A stretch of DNA of 22,358 bases from Pararoseburia sp963661325 (lineage in GTDB: Bacteria > Bacillota > Clostridia > Lachnospirales > Lachnospiraceae): NCBI GenBank assembly GCA_963661325.1, contig CAVLBP010000029.1:1-22358 (forward strand). The letters run 5' to 3'. Each line of letters starts with the position of its first letter. Positions within the stretch are counted from its first letter, which is position 1. Below are positions 1 to 8,580 of this stretch, one piece after another. The translations under genes were made by a program, and so were the position numbers. Below the pieces are notes generated by a model that was not told where the DNA came from, did no database searches, and saw only the letters and a program-made list of their open reading frames with translations.

Positions 1-156
1 ATTGTAATCGACATGGTCGTTTCATCTGTACTGATGTCTATGGGAATGATGATGCTGCCGCCGACCACCATTTCCCTGCCGTTTAAGATACTTTTATTTG
101 TTTTGGCAGATGGATGGAATCTTGTTATTGGCGGACTTGTCAAGACATTTTATTGA
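1..156 (+). CDS. fliP: Flagellar export gate protein FliP, 3' end
   Basis: The first 156 bases are open from base 1 and encode the last 51 residues of FliP, ending at TGA. FliP is a membrane protein of the flagellar type III export gate and forms the core channel with FliQ and FliR. The visible part has the family C-terminal signature: a Met-rich helix (VLMSMGMMMLPP), then SLPFKILLFVLADGWNLV, which would be the last membrane segment. fliQ follows 25 bases downstream, as in nearly all fla operons. The N-terminal three quarters lie outside the window. Confidence 0.95.
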   Translation: MVIDMVVSSVLMSMGMMMLPPTTISLPFKILLFVLADGWNLVIGGLVKTFY

Positions 157-181
157 TGAATAGAAAGGGAGCGTGATTATC

Positions 182-451
182 GTGACAGAAGGACAGGTAC
201 TAGACATTGTAAGAGATGCGATCTACAATATTATCATTTGTGCAGCTCCGCTGCTTTTGATCTCTTTGATTGTAGGATTGATTGTCAGTATTTTTCAGAC
301 GGTTACCTCCATTCAGGAGCAGACACTGACCTTTGTGCCGAAGATTGTGGCTGTGTTTTTAGGAATGCTGATCTTTGGTGCTTTTATATTGACAACATTG
401 ACAGATTACATGACGGAATTGTGGACAAACTTCAGCACGTTTTTAGGCTAG
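182..451 (+). CDS. fliQ: Flagellar biosynthesis protein FliQ
   Basis: Encodes an 89-residue protein with two hydrophobic segments (about residues 16-38 and 52-75) and the family core SIQEQTLTFVPKIVAVF. FliQ packs around FliP in the export gate. I place the start at GTG 182 (TEGQVLDIVRDA) rather than the in-frame GTG at 173. The AAAGGGAG ribosome binding site (164-171) is only 1 base from 173 but 10 bases from 182, and 89 residues is the usual FliQ length. It lies between fliP and fliR, with 7 bases before fliR. Confidence 0.95.
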   Translation: MTEGQVLDIVRDAIYNIIICAAPLLLISLIVGLIVSIFQTVTSIQEQTLTFVPKIVAVFLGMLIFGAFILTTLTDYMTELWTNFSTFLG

Positions 452-458
452 TTTTGAT

Positions 459-1238
459 ATGTTACAATATACATTTGATATAAGCACATTTGAATATTTT
501 TTACTGATATTGGTACGGATTTCTTGCTTTGTATTTGTGTCACCCTTTTTTGGGGCAAGTGAAGTACCGGGGAGAGTAAAGATTGGTCTGTCAGCATTTG
601 TGGCCATCCTTGTTTTTTATACAGTCCCGGTAGAACTGACAACATACACTTCGGAAGTCGGTTATGCCTTATTGGTGCTCAAAGAGGGAATTACAGGATT
701 GCTGATTGGTTTTGCAGCATATATTTGTAATTCCATTATTTTATTTGCAGGAACAATCATTGATATGGATATCGGACTTTCCATGGCTATGGTATTTGAT
801 CCGTCGACAGGAAGCCAGGTCAGCATTACAGGAAACTTATATTCTTACTTTATACTCCTGCTTCTGATCGTATCTAATATGCATCAATATATCCTGCGTG
901 CACTGATCGATTCATTTCAGTTGTTTCCGCTGGGGGGAGCACAGTTTCAGATGGACTCCCTTCTTGCATCTATGATGCAGTATTGTACGGATCTTTTTGT
1001 GATTGGATTTCGAATCGTTTTGCCGGTTTTTGCCTGCATGATGATCCTCAATAGCATTTTGGGTATTATGGCAAAAGTGGCACCACAGATGAATATGTTT
1101 GCCGTGGGTGTCCAATTAAAACTTTTGCTGGGTCTTGCGGTTTTGTTCATCACAACGTTTTTATTACCGGATATTGCCAATTTTATCTTCAAAGAGATTA
1201 AAGTCATGACAGTGTCATTTATAGAAGGAATGTATTAA
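459..1238 (+). CDS. fliR: Flagellar biosynthesis protein FliR
   Basis: A 259-residue polytopic membrane protein of the FliR family, the third component of the FliP/Q/R export-gate channel in the inner membrane. It shows the typical N-terminal stretch LLILVRISCFVFVSPFFG followed by VPGRVKIGLSAFVA, the mid-protein MDIGLSMAMVFDPSTGSQVS, and APQMNMFAVGVQLKLLLGL near the C-terminus. Length is normal. The start codon has no strong Shine-Dalgarno and sits 7 bases after fliQ, which suggests translational coupling. The next gene, flhB, begins one base after the stop. Confidence 0.96.
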   Translation: MLQYTFDISTFEYFLLILVRISCFVFVSPFFGASEVPGRVKIGLSAFVAILVFYTVPVELTTYTSEVGYALLVLKEGITGLLIGFAAYICNSIILFAGTIIDMDIGLSMAMVFDPSTGSQVSITGNLYSYFILLLLIVSNMHQYILRALIDSFQLFPLGGAQFQMDSLLASMMQYCTDLFVIGFRIVLPVFACMMILNSILGIMAKVAPQMNMFAVGVQLKLLLGLAVLFITTFLLPDIANFIFKEIKVMTVSFIEGMY

Positions 1239-1239
1239 C

Positions 1240-2361
1240 TTGAAGGAAGACAAAGTGTTACTTCTGTCTTATGACTTGCAATGGTTCGCACAGGATGGAC
1301 CGGGCGGAGAAAAGACAGAACCGGCGACTTCAAAAAAATTAAAAGATGCCCGTGAAGAGGGGAAAGTTGCCCGCAGTCAGGAATTAAACTCTGCGGCAAT
1401 GCTGATCGCTTTATTTTTGTCCCTGCGTATCTTTGTATCCTATCTGGGCGAGGGCTTTATCAGTGTATTTCATCTTTTTTATGGGATGATTCCGGATGTG
1501 ATCGATACCCAGAGGGATGGCATGACAGTGCAGGCGGCGAGCGGACTTTTGACCCAGGGCTACTTACAACTGCTTCGGCTGGCAGCACCTTTTTTGGCGG
1601 CAGGCTTTGTGGTTGCTATCGTGATCAGTATCGTACAGGTTGGCTGGCAGGTGTCGACTAAGCCCTTAGAGCCCAAACTGGATAAGTTCAACCCGGTCAA
1701 TGGCTTCAAGCGTATTTTTTCCAAAGATTCGCTTTTTAATCTTTTTATGTCCATTCTAAAGATCGTTTTGGTCTTTTATGTGGCATATACCTGTATCAAG
1801 GGACAGGCAAATAATTTGTTTATCCTATATGAGATACCGCTCAATCAGGCGATTTCTCTGATCGGTGAGATCATCATAGACACAGGGCTTCGTATCAGTC
1901 TTTGCTATCTGATTGTGGGGCTGGCGGACTATATCTACCAGCGTTTCCGTTTTAACGAAGACATGAAGATGACCAAGCAGGAAGTCAAGGATGAGTATAA
2001 AAACACCGAAGGAGATCCGCAGATCAAAGGGCAGCAGAGGCAGAGGATGCGTGAAGCATCCCAGCGGCGTATGATGCAGGATGTTCCTAAGGCGGATGTC
2101 GTCATCACCAACCCGACCCATATTGCGGTAGCCATCCGTTATGATGCCGAGATAGAAAATGCACCGACGGTGGTCGCAAAAGGTGAGGATTATCTGGCGG
2201 CAAAGATCAAAGAAACCGCCAAGGAAAACGGCGTGGAGATCATGGAAAACAAACCGCTTGCCAGAGCACTCTATGCGACGGTTGAGGTGGGAGAACAGAT
2301 TCCACCGGAGTTGTATCAGGCGGTGGCAGAGATTCTGGCACTTGTTTACAGTAAGAGATAA
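1240..2361 (+). CDS. flhB: Flagellar export substrate-specificity switch FlhB
   Basis: A 373-residue FlhB, the export-gate component whose cytoplasmic domain cleaves itself and switches export from rod/hook to filament substrates. Four membrane segments lie in residues about 45-235. The cytoplasmic domain carries the autocleavage motif NPTH at residues 291-294, within VITNPTHIAVAIRY. The N-terminus (DGPGGEKTEPATSKKLKDAR) is typical. It starts with TTG at 1240, one base after the fliR stop, with AGAAGGA at 1223-1229 as ribosome binding site at 10-base spacing. No ATG lies in frame nearby. Length is normal for the family. Confidence 0.96.
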   Translation: MKEDKVLLLSYDLQWFAQDGPGGEKTEPATSKKLKDAREEGKVARSQELNSAAMLIALFLSLRIFVSYLGEGFISVFHLFYGMIPDVIDTQRDGMTVQAASGLLTQGYLQLLRLAAPFLAAGFVVAIVISIVQVGWQVSTKPLEPKLDKFNPVNGFKRIFSKDSLFNLFMSILKIVLVFYVAYTCIKGQANNLFILYEIPLNQAISLIGEIIIDTGLRISLCYLIVGLADYIYQRFRFNEDMKMTKQEVKDEYKNTEGDPQIKGQQRQRMREASQRRMMQDVPKADVVITNPTHIAVAIRYDAEIENAPTVVAKGEDYLAAKIKETAKENGVEIMENKPLARALYATVEVGEQIPPELYQAVAEILALVYSKR

Positions 2362-2407
2362 ATAGTTTAAGATAATATGAGATATACGATGGAAAGGAGG
2401 AAACGGA

Positions 2408-4456
2408 ATGGATTTATCCGGTGTAAAAAAGACCGATATCGGCGTTGCGGCATATCTATTAGCAGCAATTATTTTCTTTATTGTTCCGATTCCTTCTATT
2501 TTATTGGATGTCATGCTGGCACTCAATATTTCCATTGCATTGATTGTTCTGATGAATGTTTTGTTTGTGCGGGAAGTTTTGGATATGTCTTTTTTCCCGA
2601 CCCTGCTTTTGTTTACGACGATCTTTCGTATTTCCCTAAACGTTTCGTCTACCCGTCTGATCTTAAGCACAGGATCGCCGGGAAATGTTGTTGAGACGTT
2701 TGGACAGTTCGTTGGTGGAGGTGATCTGGTGATCGGTGCCATCATCTTTATTGTCCTTATCATCGTGCAGTTTATGGTTATCAACAAAGGTTCGGAACGT
2801 GTCGCTGAGGTTTCTGCCAGATTTACGCTGGATGCTATGCCGGGTAAGCAGATGGCGATCGATGCCGACTTAAATACGGGAGCCATTACAGAAAAGGAAG
2901 CACGCGAGAGAAGACAGAAGTTACAGGATGAATCCTCCTTTTTTGGTTCTATGGATGGTGCGACAAAGTATGTCAAGGGAGATGCGACAGCAGGTCTTTT
3001 GATCACCTTTATCAACCTGATCGGTGGAACTTTAATGGGTGTTATGCGAAGTGGTATAAACTTTACGGATGCCATCCAGCAATATGGACTGCTTACGATC
3101 GGTGACGGACTCTGTTCCCAGATTCCATCTCTTCTGATTTCTCTTGCAACCGGTATCTTAGTTACTAAGGGATCCAAGGAGGCTGATTTCAGCGGTGTTT
3201 TGGTCAAGCAGTTGTTTGGGATTCCTAAGGTGCTTTATATCGTTGGTGCATCCATGATCTTTTTGGGATTGGTAACACCTTTGAATGTTGTATTATTTTG
3301 TGCCTTTGGAGCCGCATTTTTGATCTCCGGATATTCCATCTCCAAGAGTATTGGTGAGGAAAGCATAGAGGAGGAGGTCGCGGCGGAAGAGTCCGAAGCA
3401 GAAGAGATCCGCAGACCGGAGAATGTCGTTTCTCTTTTGCAGGTGGATCCGATCGAACTGGAATTTGGTTATGGTATCATCCCGCTTGCGGATGTTAATC
3501 AGGGAGGGGATCTTCTGGATCGTGTCGTTATGATCCGAAGACAGATCGCTCTGGAACTTGGTACGGTCGTGCCGATCATCCGTCTGCGCGATAATATCCA
3601 GCTCAACCCGAATCAATACATCATCAAGATCAAGGGCATTCAGGTGGCAGAGGGCGAGATCCTCTTCGATCACTACATGGCGATGAATCCGGGCTTTGTG
3701 GAGGAAGAGATCAATGGTATTCCGACCTTTGAACCATCCTTCCATCTGCCGGCGATCTGGATCACAGACAGCCAGAGGGAACGTGCGGAAAGTCTGGGCT
3801 ATACTGTAGTGGATCCGCCGTCTATCATAGCAACACATCTGACGGAAGTGATCCGCAGCCATATTGCAGAACTCTTGAGCCGTCAGGATGTCCAGAATCT
3901 GGTCAACAATCTAAAGGAGAGCAATCCGGCACTGGTGGACGAACTGACACCAAAATTATTGGGACTTGGCGAGATCCAGAAGGTCTTGCAGAATCTTTTA
4001 AAAGAGGGGATTTCCATCCGCGACCTGCTCTCTATCTTTGAAGTGCTTGCTGACCATGCGGCGACGACCAGAGATACGGATGTTTTGACCGAGTACGTCC
4101 GTCAGGGCTTAAAACGTGCGATTTCCATCCGCTATTTTGTACCAAATGAAGTGACATCCTGCATTACACTGGATCCTAAGGTGGAGCAGGATATCATGGC
4201 ATCCATCAAACAGACAGAGCAGGGGGCATATCTGACCTTAGATCCGGAACGCATCCGTGCCATTATGGACTCTTTACAGGCAGAGATTGCAAAGTTTGAG
4301 GAGACCGGCAAGACACCGATCGTTGTGACATCACCGATCGTGCGTATGTATTTTAAGAAGATGACAGAAGATTATGTAAAGGATCTGATCGTGGTTTCAT
4401 ATAATGAGATCGACTCCGATGTTGAATTACAATCAGTGGGGATGGTGACAGGATAA
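2408..4456 (+). CDS. flhA: Flagellar export gate protein FlhA
   Basis: A 682-residue FlhA (FHIPEP family), the ring-forming export-gate protein that couples proton flow to export and docks chaperone-substrate complexes. The first ~320 residues hold the membrane segments and the conserved cytoplasmic loop (DAMPGKQMAIDADLNTG, then RRQKLQDESSFFGSMDGA). An acidic linker (about 318-335) leads to the C-terminal cytoplasmic domain with LELGTVVPIIRLRDN and TPIVVTSPIVR. The start has a strong AAAGGAGGAA site upstream. The 46-base gap after flhB holds no visible terminator. flhF begins one base past the stop. Confidence 0.97.
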   Translation: MDLSGVKKTDIGVAAYLLAAIIFFIVPIPSILLDVMLALNISIALIVLMNVLFVREVLDMSFFPTLLLFTTIFRISLNVSSTRLILSTGSPGNVVETFGQFVGGGDLVIGAIIFIVLIIVQFMVINKGSERVAEVSARFTLDAMPGKQMAIDADLNTGAITEKEARERRQKLQDESSFFGSMDGATKYVKGDATAGLLITFINLIGGTLMGVMRSGINFTDAIQQYGLLTIGDGLCSQIPSLLISLATGILVTKGSKEADFSGVLVKQLFGIPKVLYIVGASMIFLGLVTPLNVVLFCAFGAAFLISGYSISKSIGEESIEEEVAAEESEAEEIRRPENVVSLLQVDPIELEFGYGIIPLADVNQGGDLLDRVVMIRRQIALELGTVVPIIRLRDNIQLNPNQYIIKIKGIQVAEGEILFDHYMAMNPGFVEEEINGIPTFEPSFHLPAIWITDSQRERAESLGYTVVDPPSIIATHLTEVIRSHIAELLSRQDVQNLVNNLKESNPALVDELTPKLLGLGEIQKVLQNLLKEGISIRDLLSIFEVLADHAATTRDTDVLTEYVRQGLKRAISIRYFVPNEVTSCITLDPKVEQDIMASIKQTEQGAYLTLDPERIRAIMDSLQAEIAKFEETGKTPIVVTSPIVRMYFKKMTEDYVKDLIVVSYNEIDSDVELQSVGMVTG

Positions 4457-4457
4457 G

Positions 4458-5807
4458 ATGACCATTAAAAAGTTTCAGGGAAAAACAAAAGAAGAAGCGA
4501 TCGCTCTGGCAAAAGAGGAAATGGGCGCATCGGTTGTGATCATGAATGTAAAGGAAGTGCGGCAAAAGGGTTTCTTTGGTATTTTCAAGGGCAGCATGTA
4601 CGAGGTGACAGCCGCACTGGAAGATGATGTCATGCCACAGCCTTCCTTTAGCATACTGCCGGCACCGTCAGCCAGACCGGCATCCCATGGCTTTGATGCC
4701 GTTGCAGATGAGAAAATCTCCCTGCGCGATCTGGAAAGTCAGGAAACGGCTGGCGATCGTATGGAGACACCAAAGACAAGTCTGCGTGCAGCAAAGGCAG
4801 AACCGGTTCAAAAAGATTTATCCGGCGATACCATGGCTTTAAAAGAGGCATTTGCTGCAGTCAACGAAGTGATGGAAAAGAACGGGCACAAACCGATCGC
4901 ACCATTACAGGAATCACAGGCAGCACAGATGGTAGCCGAGCCAAAGAACGAGACTTTCCGTCCGCTTTCTTCCATGGAATTTGTAGAAGATCTGGGATCA
5001 GAGAGAGACGAGCAGAGCCACCAGTTCTTTAAGGTCTTATATAAGGTCTTACTGGATAACGAGGTGGATGAGATCTATATCAATCAATTTATGGATGATC
5101 TGGATCGTGTGTCTCACAGTACCAACGGGCTGGACTATCTGATTTCCAATGTTTACCAGAAGATGATCTTAAAGTTGGGACAGCCGGAAGTGATCTCGCT
5201 TACCAAGAAAAAACCAAAGGTTGTATTTTTCATCGGACCGACAGGGGTAGGCAAGACAACGACAATCGCCAAGATCGCATCACGTTTTAAAGTAGAACAG
5301 GAAAAGAAGGTGGCACTTTTGACCGCCGATACCTATCGTATCGCAGCGGCAGAACAACTGCGTACCTATGCCAATATCCTGGATACCCCATTATCTATTA
5401 TCTATACACCGGAAGACATTGGAAAAGAGATTGAAAAGTTTAGTGATTATGATCTGATACTGGTGGACACCGCAGGATTTTCACACAAGAATGATGGGCA
5501 GAGGGAAGATATGAAGCGTCTGCTGGAAAATCTTCCATCGCAGTATGAAAGACAGATCTATCTGGTTCTGAGTGCAACGACAAAGTACAAAGATCTTATT
5601 GAAATCACGGATATTTATGATGAATTCTGTGATTTTCATCTGATCTTTACAAAGTTGGATGAGACCGGTGCATATGGTAATATATTAAATATCAAATTGC
5701 ATACAGGGGCACAACTTTCCTATGTGACGACAGGCCAGAATGTGCCGGATGACATTGAAGTTGTCGATACACAAAAACTGGTAAAACTCTTGTTGGGAGG
5801 CAGATAA
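4458..5807 (+). CDS. flhF: SRP-type GTPase FlhF (flagellar placement)
   Basis: A 449-residue FlhF, an SRP-family GTPase that determines where and how flagella are assembled, with FlhG as its activator. The N-terminal B domain (MTIKKFQGKTKEEAIALAKEEMG) is followed by a variable linker to about residue 165, a helical N domain, and the GTPase domain. That domain has G1 GPTGVGKTT at 260-268, TADTYRIAAAEQL, G3 DTAG at 337-340 and G4 TKLDE at 398-402. All nucleotide-binding motifs are intact. It starts one base after flhA, consistent with coupling. Confidence 0.96.
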   Translation: MTIKKFQGKTKEEAIALAKEEMGASVVIMNVKEVRQKGFFGIFKGSMYEVTAALEDDVMPQPSFSILPAPSARPASHGFDAVADEKISLRDLESQETAGDRMETPKTSLRAAKAEPVQKDLSGDTMALKEAFAAVNEVMEKNGHKPIAPLQESQAAQMVAEPKNETFRPLSSMEFVEDLGSERDEQSHQFFKVLYKVLLDNEVDEIYINQFMDDLDRVSHSTNGLDYLISNVYQKMILKLGQPEVISLTKKKPKVVFFIGPTGVGKTTTIAKIASRFKVEQEKKVALLTADTYRIAAAEQLRTYANILDTPLSIIYTPEDIGKEIEKFSDYDLILVDTAGFSHKNDGQREDMKRLLENLPSQYERQIYLVLSATTKYKDLIEITDIYDEFCDFHLIFTKLDETGAYGNILNIKLHTGAQLSYVTTGQNVPDDIEVVDTQKLVKLLLGGR

Positions 5808-5809
5808 AT

Positions 5810-6682
5810 ATGGATCAGGCCGAACAATTAAGAAATGTTATCAAACAAAAAAATCAAAATAATATTGGCAATGCCCGTGTGATCACGATCACCAGTGGTA
5901 AGGGGGGCGTTGGCAAATCCAATATGGCGGTCAATCTGGCGATCATGTTCCGCAAAATGGGACAACGTGTCATTATTTTGGACGCGGATTTTGGTCTTGC
6001 CAATGTCGAGGTCATGTTTGGAACCGTGCCGAAATACAATCTGAGTGACCTGATCTTTGGTGGGAAAAGCATCCGTGAGATCATCACGACGGGACCTATG
6101 GATATCGGTTTTATATCCGGTGGATCCGGTATTGTCGGGCTGAACAATCTGACCAAAAAGCAGATCTCCTATCTGGTACACAGCCTGTCGCTGTTAAATG
6201 ATCTGTGTGATGTTTTGATCATAGATACCGGAGCAGGTGTGGCTGACAGTGTCTTAGAGTTTGTGCTTGCCAGCCCGGAAGTGATCCTGGTGACGACGCC
6301 GGAGCCGAGTTCCATCACGGATTCCTACTCCCTGATGAAGGCGCTTTACAAGAATCCAAAGTTTATCCGCAATGGCACCAATGTGCATCTGGTTGCCAAT
6401 AAGGTGACTTCTGAGGCGGAGGGGAATGCCGTTTATCAGAAACTCAATTCTGTCGTGGAAAAATTTTTGGACGGTAAATTGCATTACTTAGGCATGATAC
6501 CGGTTGATTCATCCTTGGAAAAAGCGGTGCGTAACCAAAAGACAGTATCGACGGTCGCACCAAATGCAAAGTCTACCAAGGCATTTGAGATTATCGCACA
6601 AAATTTGCTTACCGGTGATGACAAAAATCGCTATCGCTGGGGTATTACACAGTTATTTAATAATTTTATGGGACGTTCTTAG
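5810..6682 (+). CDS. flhG: MinD-like ATPase FlhG (flagellar number control)
   Basis: A 290-residue MinD/ParA-family ATPase (also called YlxH). It carries the deviant Walker A GKGGVGKS at 30-37, Walker A' LDADFGLANVEVMFG, and the switch region IIDTGAGV. The N-terminus reads DQAEQLR (residues 2-8), matching the DQAxxLR motif known in FlhG to stimulate FlhF GTPase activity. This supports a functional pair with the adjacent flhF, whose stop is 2 bases upstream. FlhG controls flagellar number and, in Firmicutes, also contributes to C-ring assembly. Confidence 0.95.
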   Translation: MDQAEQLRNVIKQKNQNNIGNARVITITSGKGGVGKSNMAVNLAIMFRKMGQRVIILDADFGLANVEVMFGTVPKYNLSDLIFGGKSIREIITTGPMDIGFISGGSGIVGLNNLTKKQISYLVHSLSLLNDLCDVLIIDTGAGVADSVLEFVLASPEVILVTTPEPSSITDSYSLMKALYKNPKFIRNGTNVHLVANKVTSEAEGNAVYQKLNSVVEKFLDGKLHYLGMIPVDSSLEKAVRNQKTVSTVAPNAKSTKAFEIIAQNLLTGDDKNRYRWGITQLFNNFMGRS

Positions 6683-6706
6683 AAAGAAGCGGTCCGGGAG
6701 TATCAT

Positions 6707-7447
6707 ATGAGAGTGGAAGAATTATTGCCTGGATGCAAGGTGGATATCCGCATCACACAGTTGATGGAACGGGATGAACCGAATGCGTTACAGGGTGTAT
6801 TTTATACAAGTATCTTTGATGTTAAAAGTGATTGCATTGAACTTCAGATGCCTATGGTAGGTAGAAAATTTCAACTTCTGCCGAAAAATATTCGCTATGA
6901 GTTTGTCTTCTCGACGGATAACGGTCTATATAAAGCACCGGGAACTGTAGTGGATCATGTCAAACAGGAGCATTTTTATTTATTAAAAATTGTACTGACT
7001 GGTCAACTGGAAAAATTTCAGCGCCGGGAATATTATCGTATTACTTGCACACTTCCCATGATTTTTATGGCAGTTGCAGAAGAAGTACTAAAGGAGAGTA
7101 CCATCGAAGCCATCAGGGAAAGGACGACCGCAAATAACGAAATGGCAGTTCGTGGAATCGGAATGATTCTGGATATAAGTGGTGGCGGTGCCAGATTTAC
7201 AACAGGCAATTCTTTACATGGCATAGATTATCTTTTACTGGAATTTGATTTACCCCAAGGGGCGGATGGAAATAAACTTAAAATCGAAGTTTTGGCGAAG
7301 GTGATCAACTCCGAACAAACAGAGACCGGAGAAAAATATATGCATCGGGTAAAGTTTTATTTTAAGGAATCCCATATGAAAGAACAATTGATTGCCTATA
7401 TTTTTCGGGAAGAACGCAGGATCAGAAAGAAGGAACAGGAAATATAA
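6707..7447 (+). CDS. PilZ-domain c-di-GMP receptor, YcgR-like flagellar brake
   Basis: A 246-residue protein with a YcgR-type N-terminal domain (about residues 5-100) and a C-terminal PilZ domain. Both c-di-GMP binding motifs are visible: RxxxR as RREYYR (residues 106-111) and D/NxSxxG as DISGGG (156-161). Proteins of this kind bind the motor or MotA when c-di-GMP is high and slow swimming (YcgR in E. coli, YpfA/MotI in B. subtilis). Position between flhG and cheB supports a motility role. The insert between the two motifs (about 120-147) is longer than usual. Its stop overlaps the cheB start by one base (TAATG), indicating translational coupling. Function is inferred from family and context. 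Confidence 0.88.
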   Translation: MRVEELLPGCKVDIRITQLMERDEPNALQGVFYTSIFDVKSDCIELQMPMVGRKFQLLPKNIRYEFVFSTDNGLYKAPGTVVDHVKQEHFYLLKIVLTGQLEKFQRREYYRITCTLPMIFMAVAEEVLKESTIEAIRERTTANNEMAVRGIGMILDISGGGARFTTGNSLHGIDYLLLEFDLPQGADGNKLKIEVLAKVINSEQTETGEKYMHRVKFYFKESHMKEQLIAYIFREERRIRKKEQEI

Positions 7448-8577
7448 TGCAAAAGGTGTTAGTTGCCGATGACTCTGCACTCGTGAGAAGAAAGATCTGT
7501 GATATAATCAATGCAGACAATGATTTTCAAGTGTCGGAGATGAGCATTCATATGGAGGATGCTTACAATAAAATAGTGAAAAATGCCTATGAATTTGTTG
7601 TGATGGGAATATCGACCCGTATGGACGTGGTCGCATTCATGCGGCGGCTTCAGAAATTGGAAACACATCCATATGTTGTGCTTCTGACAAGTACGCTTCC
7701 GGAGGATATGCAGGTCGTCAGGCAGGCAATGGAACTTGGTGCCTACGATTATATCTATCGCGAAAATCGTCTAAACGGATTGACGGATGCTGTAGCGGCT
7801 GAATTGTTGTGCTCACTTCACAATGCATCTCGCGGACAACAGGCACCGAGGCACACACAGACGATGAATCCGCATGAGGCTGCCAGACGGGTGCGGGAGA
7901 TAACACGACGTGTCAGCAGGCAGTTGGAACGTTCTTCGGATCATTCGACAGAGACTTCTATAAGTCAAGATGTCTTTCGGACATCGCCTGCAGCATATAA
8001 GGACACTTTGATTGCCCTTGCATGTTCTACAGGAGGTCCACAGGCATTGCAGGTTTTGATACCTATGCTGCCGAAAGACCTTCCGGTGCCTCTCATTATC
8101 GTACAGCATATGCCGGCCGGTTTTACAGATTCTCTGGCAAAGCGCTTGGATCAGACAAGTGCGATTCACGTCAAACAGGCTGATGATGGGGAACCATTAA
8201 GAGCCGGCTGGGTCTACATTGCACCCGGAGGGAAACATATGGAGATCGGAAAGGACAGCAGTGGACGTCCTAAAATCTCTATCAATGATAAGCCCCCGGT
8301 TGGAAGTTTAAAGCCCTGTGCAGACCTGATGTATGATTCTCTTTGTTATTCGTCATATAAGGAGATCATCTGCGTGGTATTGACAGGTATGGGAGCGGAT
8401 GGTACAAAGGGAATCCAGAGACTCCGTAAGCACAAGAAAATCTATGTAATAACAGAAGACCGTGAGACATGTGTTGTTTACGGCATGCCAAAGTCCTTGG
8501 AACAGCAGGGACTGAGCGACAAGGTGGTTCCTATCAACCAGGTAGCAAATGAACTAATTAGAAAATTGGGGGATTAA
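7447..8577 (+). CDS. cheB: Chemotaxis methylesterase CheB with degenerate receiver domain
   Basis: A 376-residue CheB-type protein with a receiver domain (1-~122), a linker (~123-180) and a methylesterase domain (~183-376). The esterase triad is intact: Ser194 in STGGP, His221 in VQHMPAGF, Asp318 in GMGADG. It would remove methyl groups from chemoreceptors. The receiver keeps the acidic pair (Asp8, Asp9) and Thr81/Ser82. However, the phospho-acceptor position is Gly54 (VVMGISTRMDV where CheB proteins have a D-I-E-M-P-x-M-D-G type loop), and the conserved Lys is Arg105 (DYIYREN). Phosphorylation by CheA therefore looks impossible in the usual way. It overlaps the PilZ gene by one base and ends 3 bases before cheA. 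Confidence 0.93.
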   Translation: MQKVLVADDSALVRRKICDIINADNDFQVSEMSIHMEDAYNKIVKNAYEFVVMGISTRMDVVAFMRRLQKLETHPYVVLLTSTLPEDMQVVRQAMELGAYDYIYRENRLNGLTDAVAAELLCSLHNASRGQQAPRHTQTMNPHEAARRVREITRRVSRQLERSSDHSTETSISQDVFRTSPAAYKDTLIALACSTGGPQALQVLIPMLPKDLPVPLIIVQHMPAGFTDSLAKRLDQTSAIHVKQADDGEPLRAGWVYIAPGGKHMEIGKDSSGRPKISINDKPPVGSLKPCADLMYDSLCYSSYKEIICVVLTGMGADGTKGIQRLRKHKKIYVITEDRETCVVYGMPKSLEQQGLSDKVVPINQVANELIRKLGD

Positions 8578-8580
8578 AAG

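Noticed and set aside
173..181. Earlier GTG start for FliQ
   Set aside because: The ribosome binding site is only 1 base away. GTG 182 has 10-base spacing and gives the standard 89-residue FliQ.
1825..3207. A 460-codon open frame on the - strand
   Set aside because: It lies fully antisense to flhB and flhA, which have complete family motifs. Its translation has low-complexity Ile/Ser/Pro content and no family features, so it is a shadow of codon bias.
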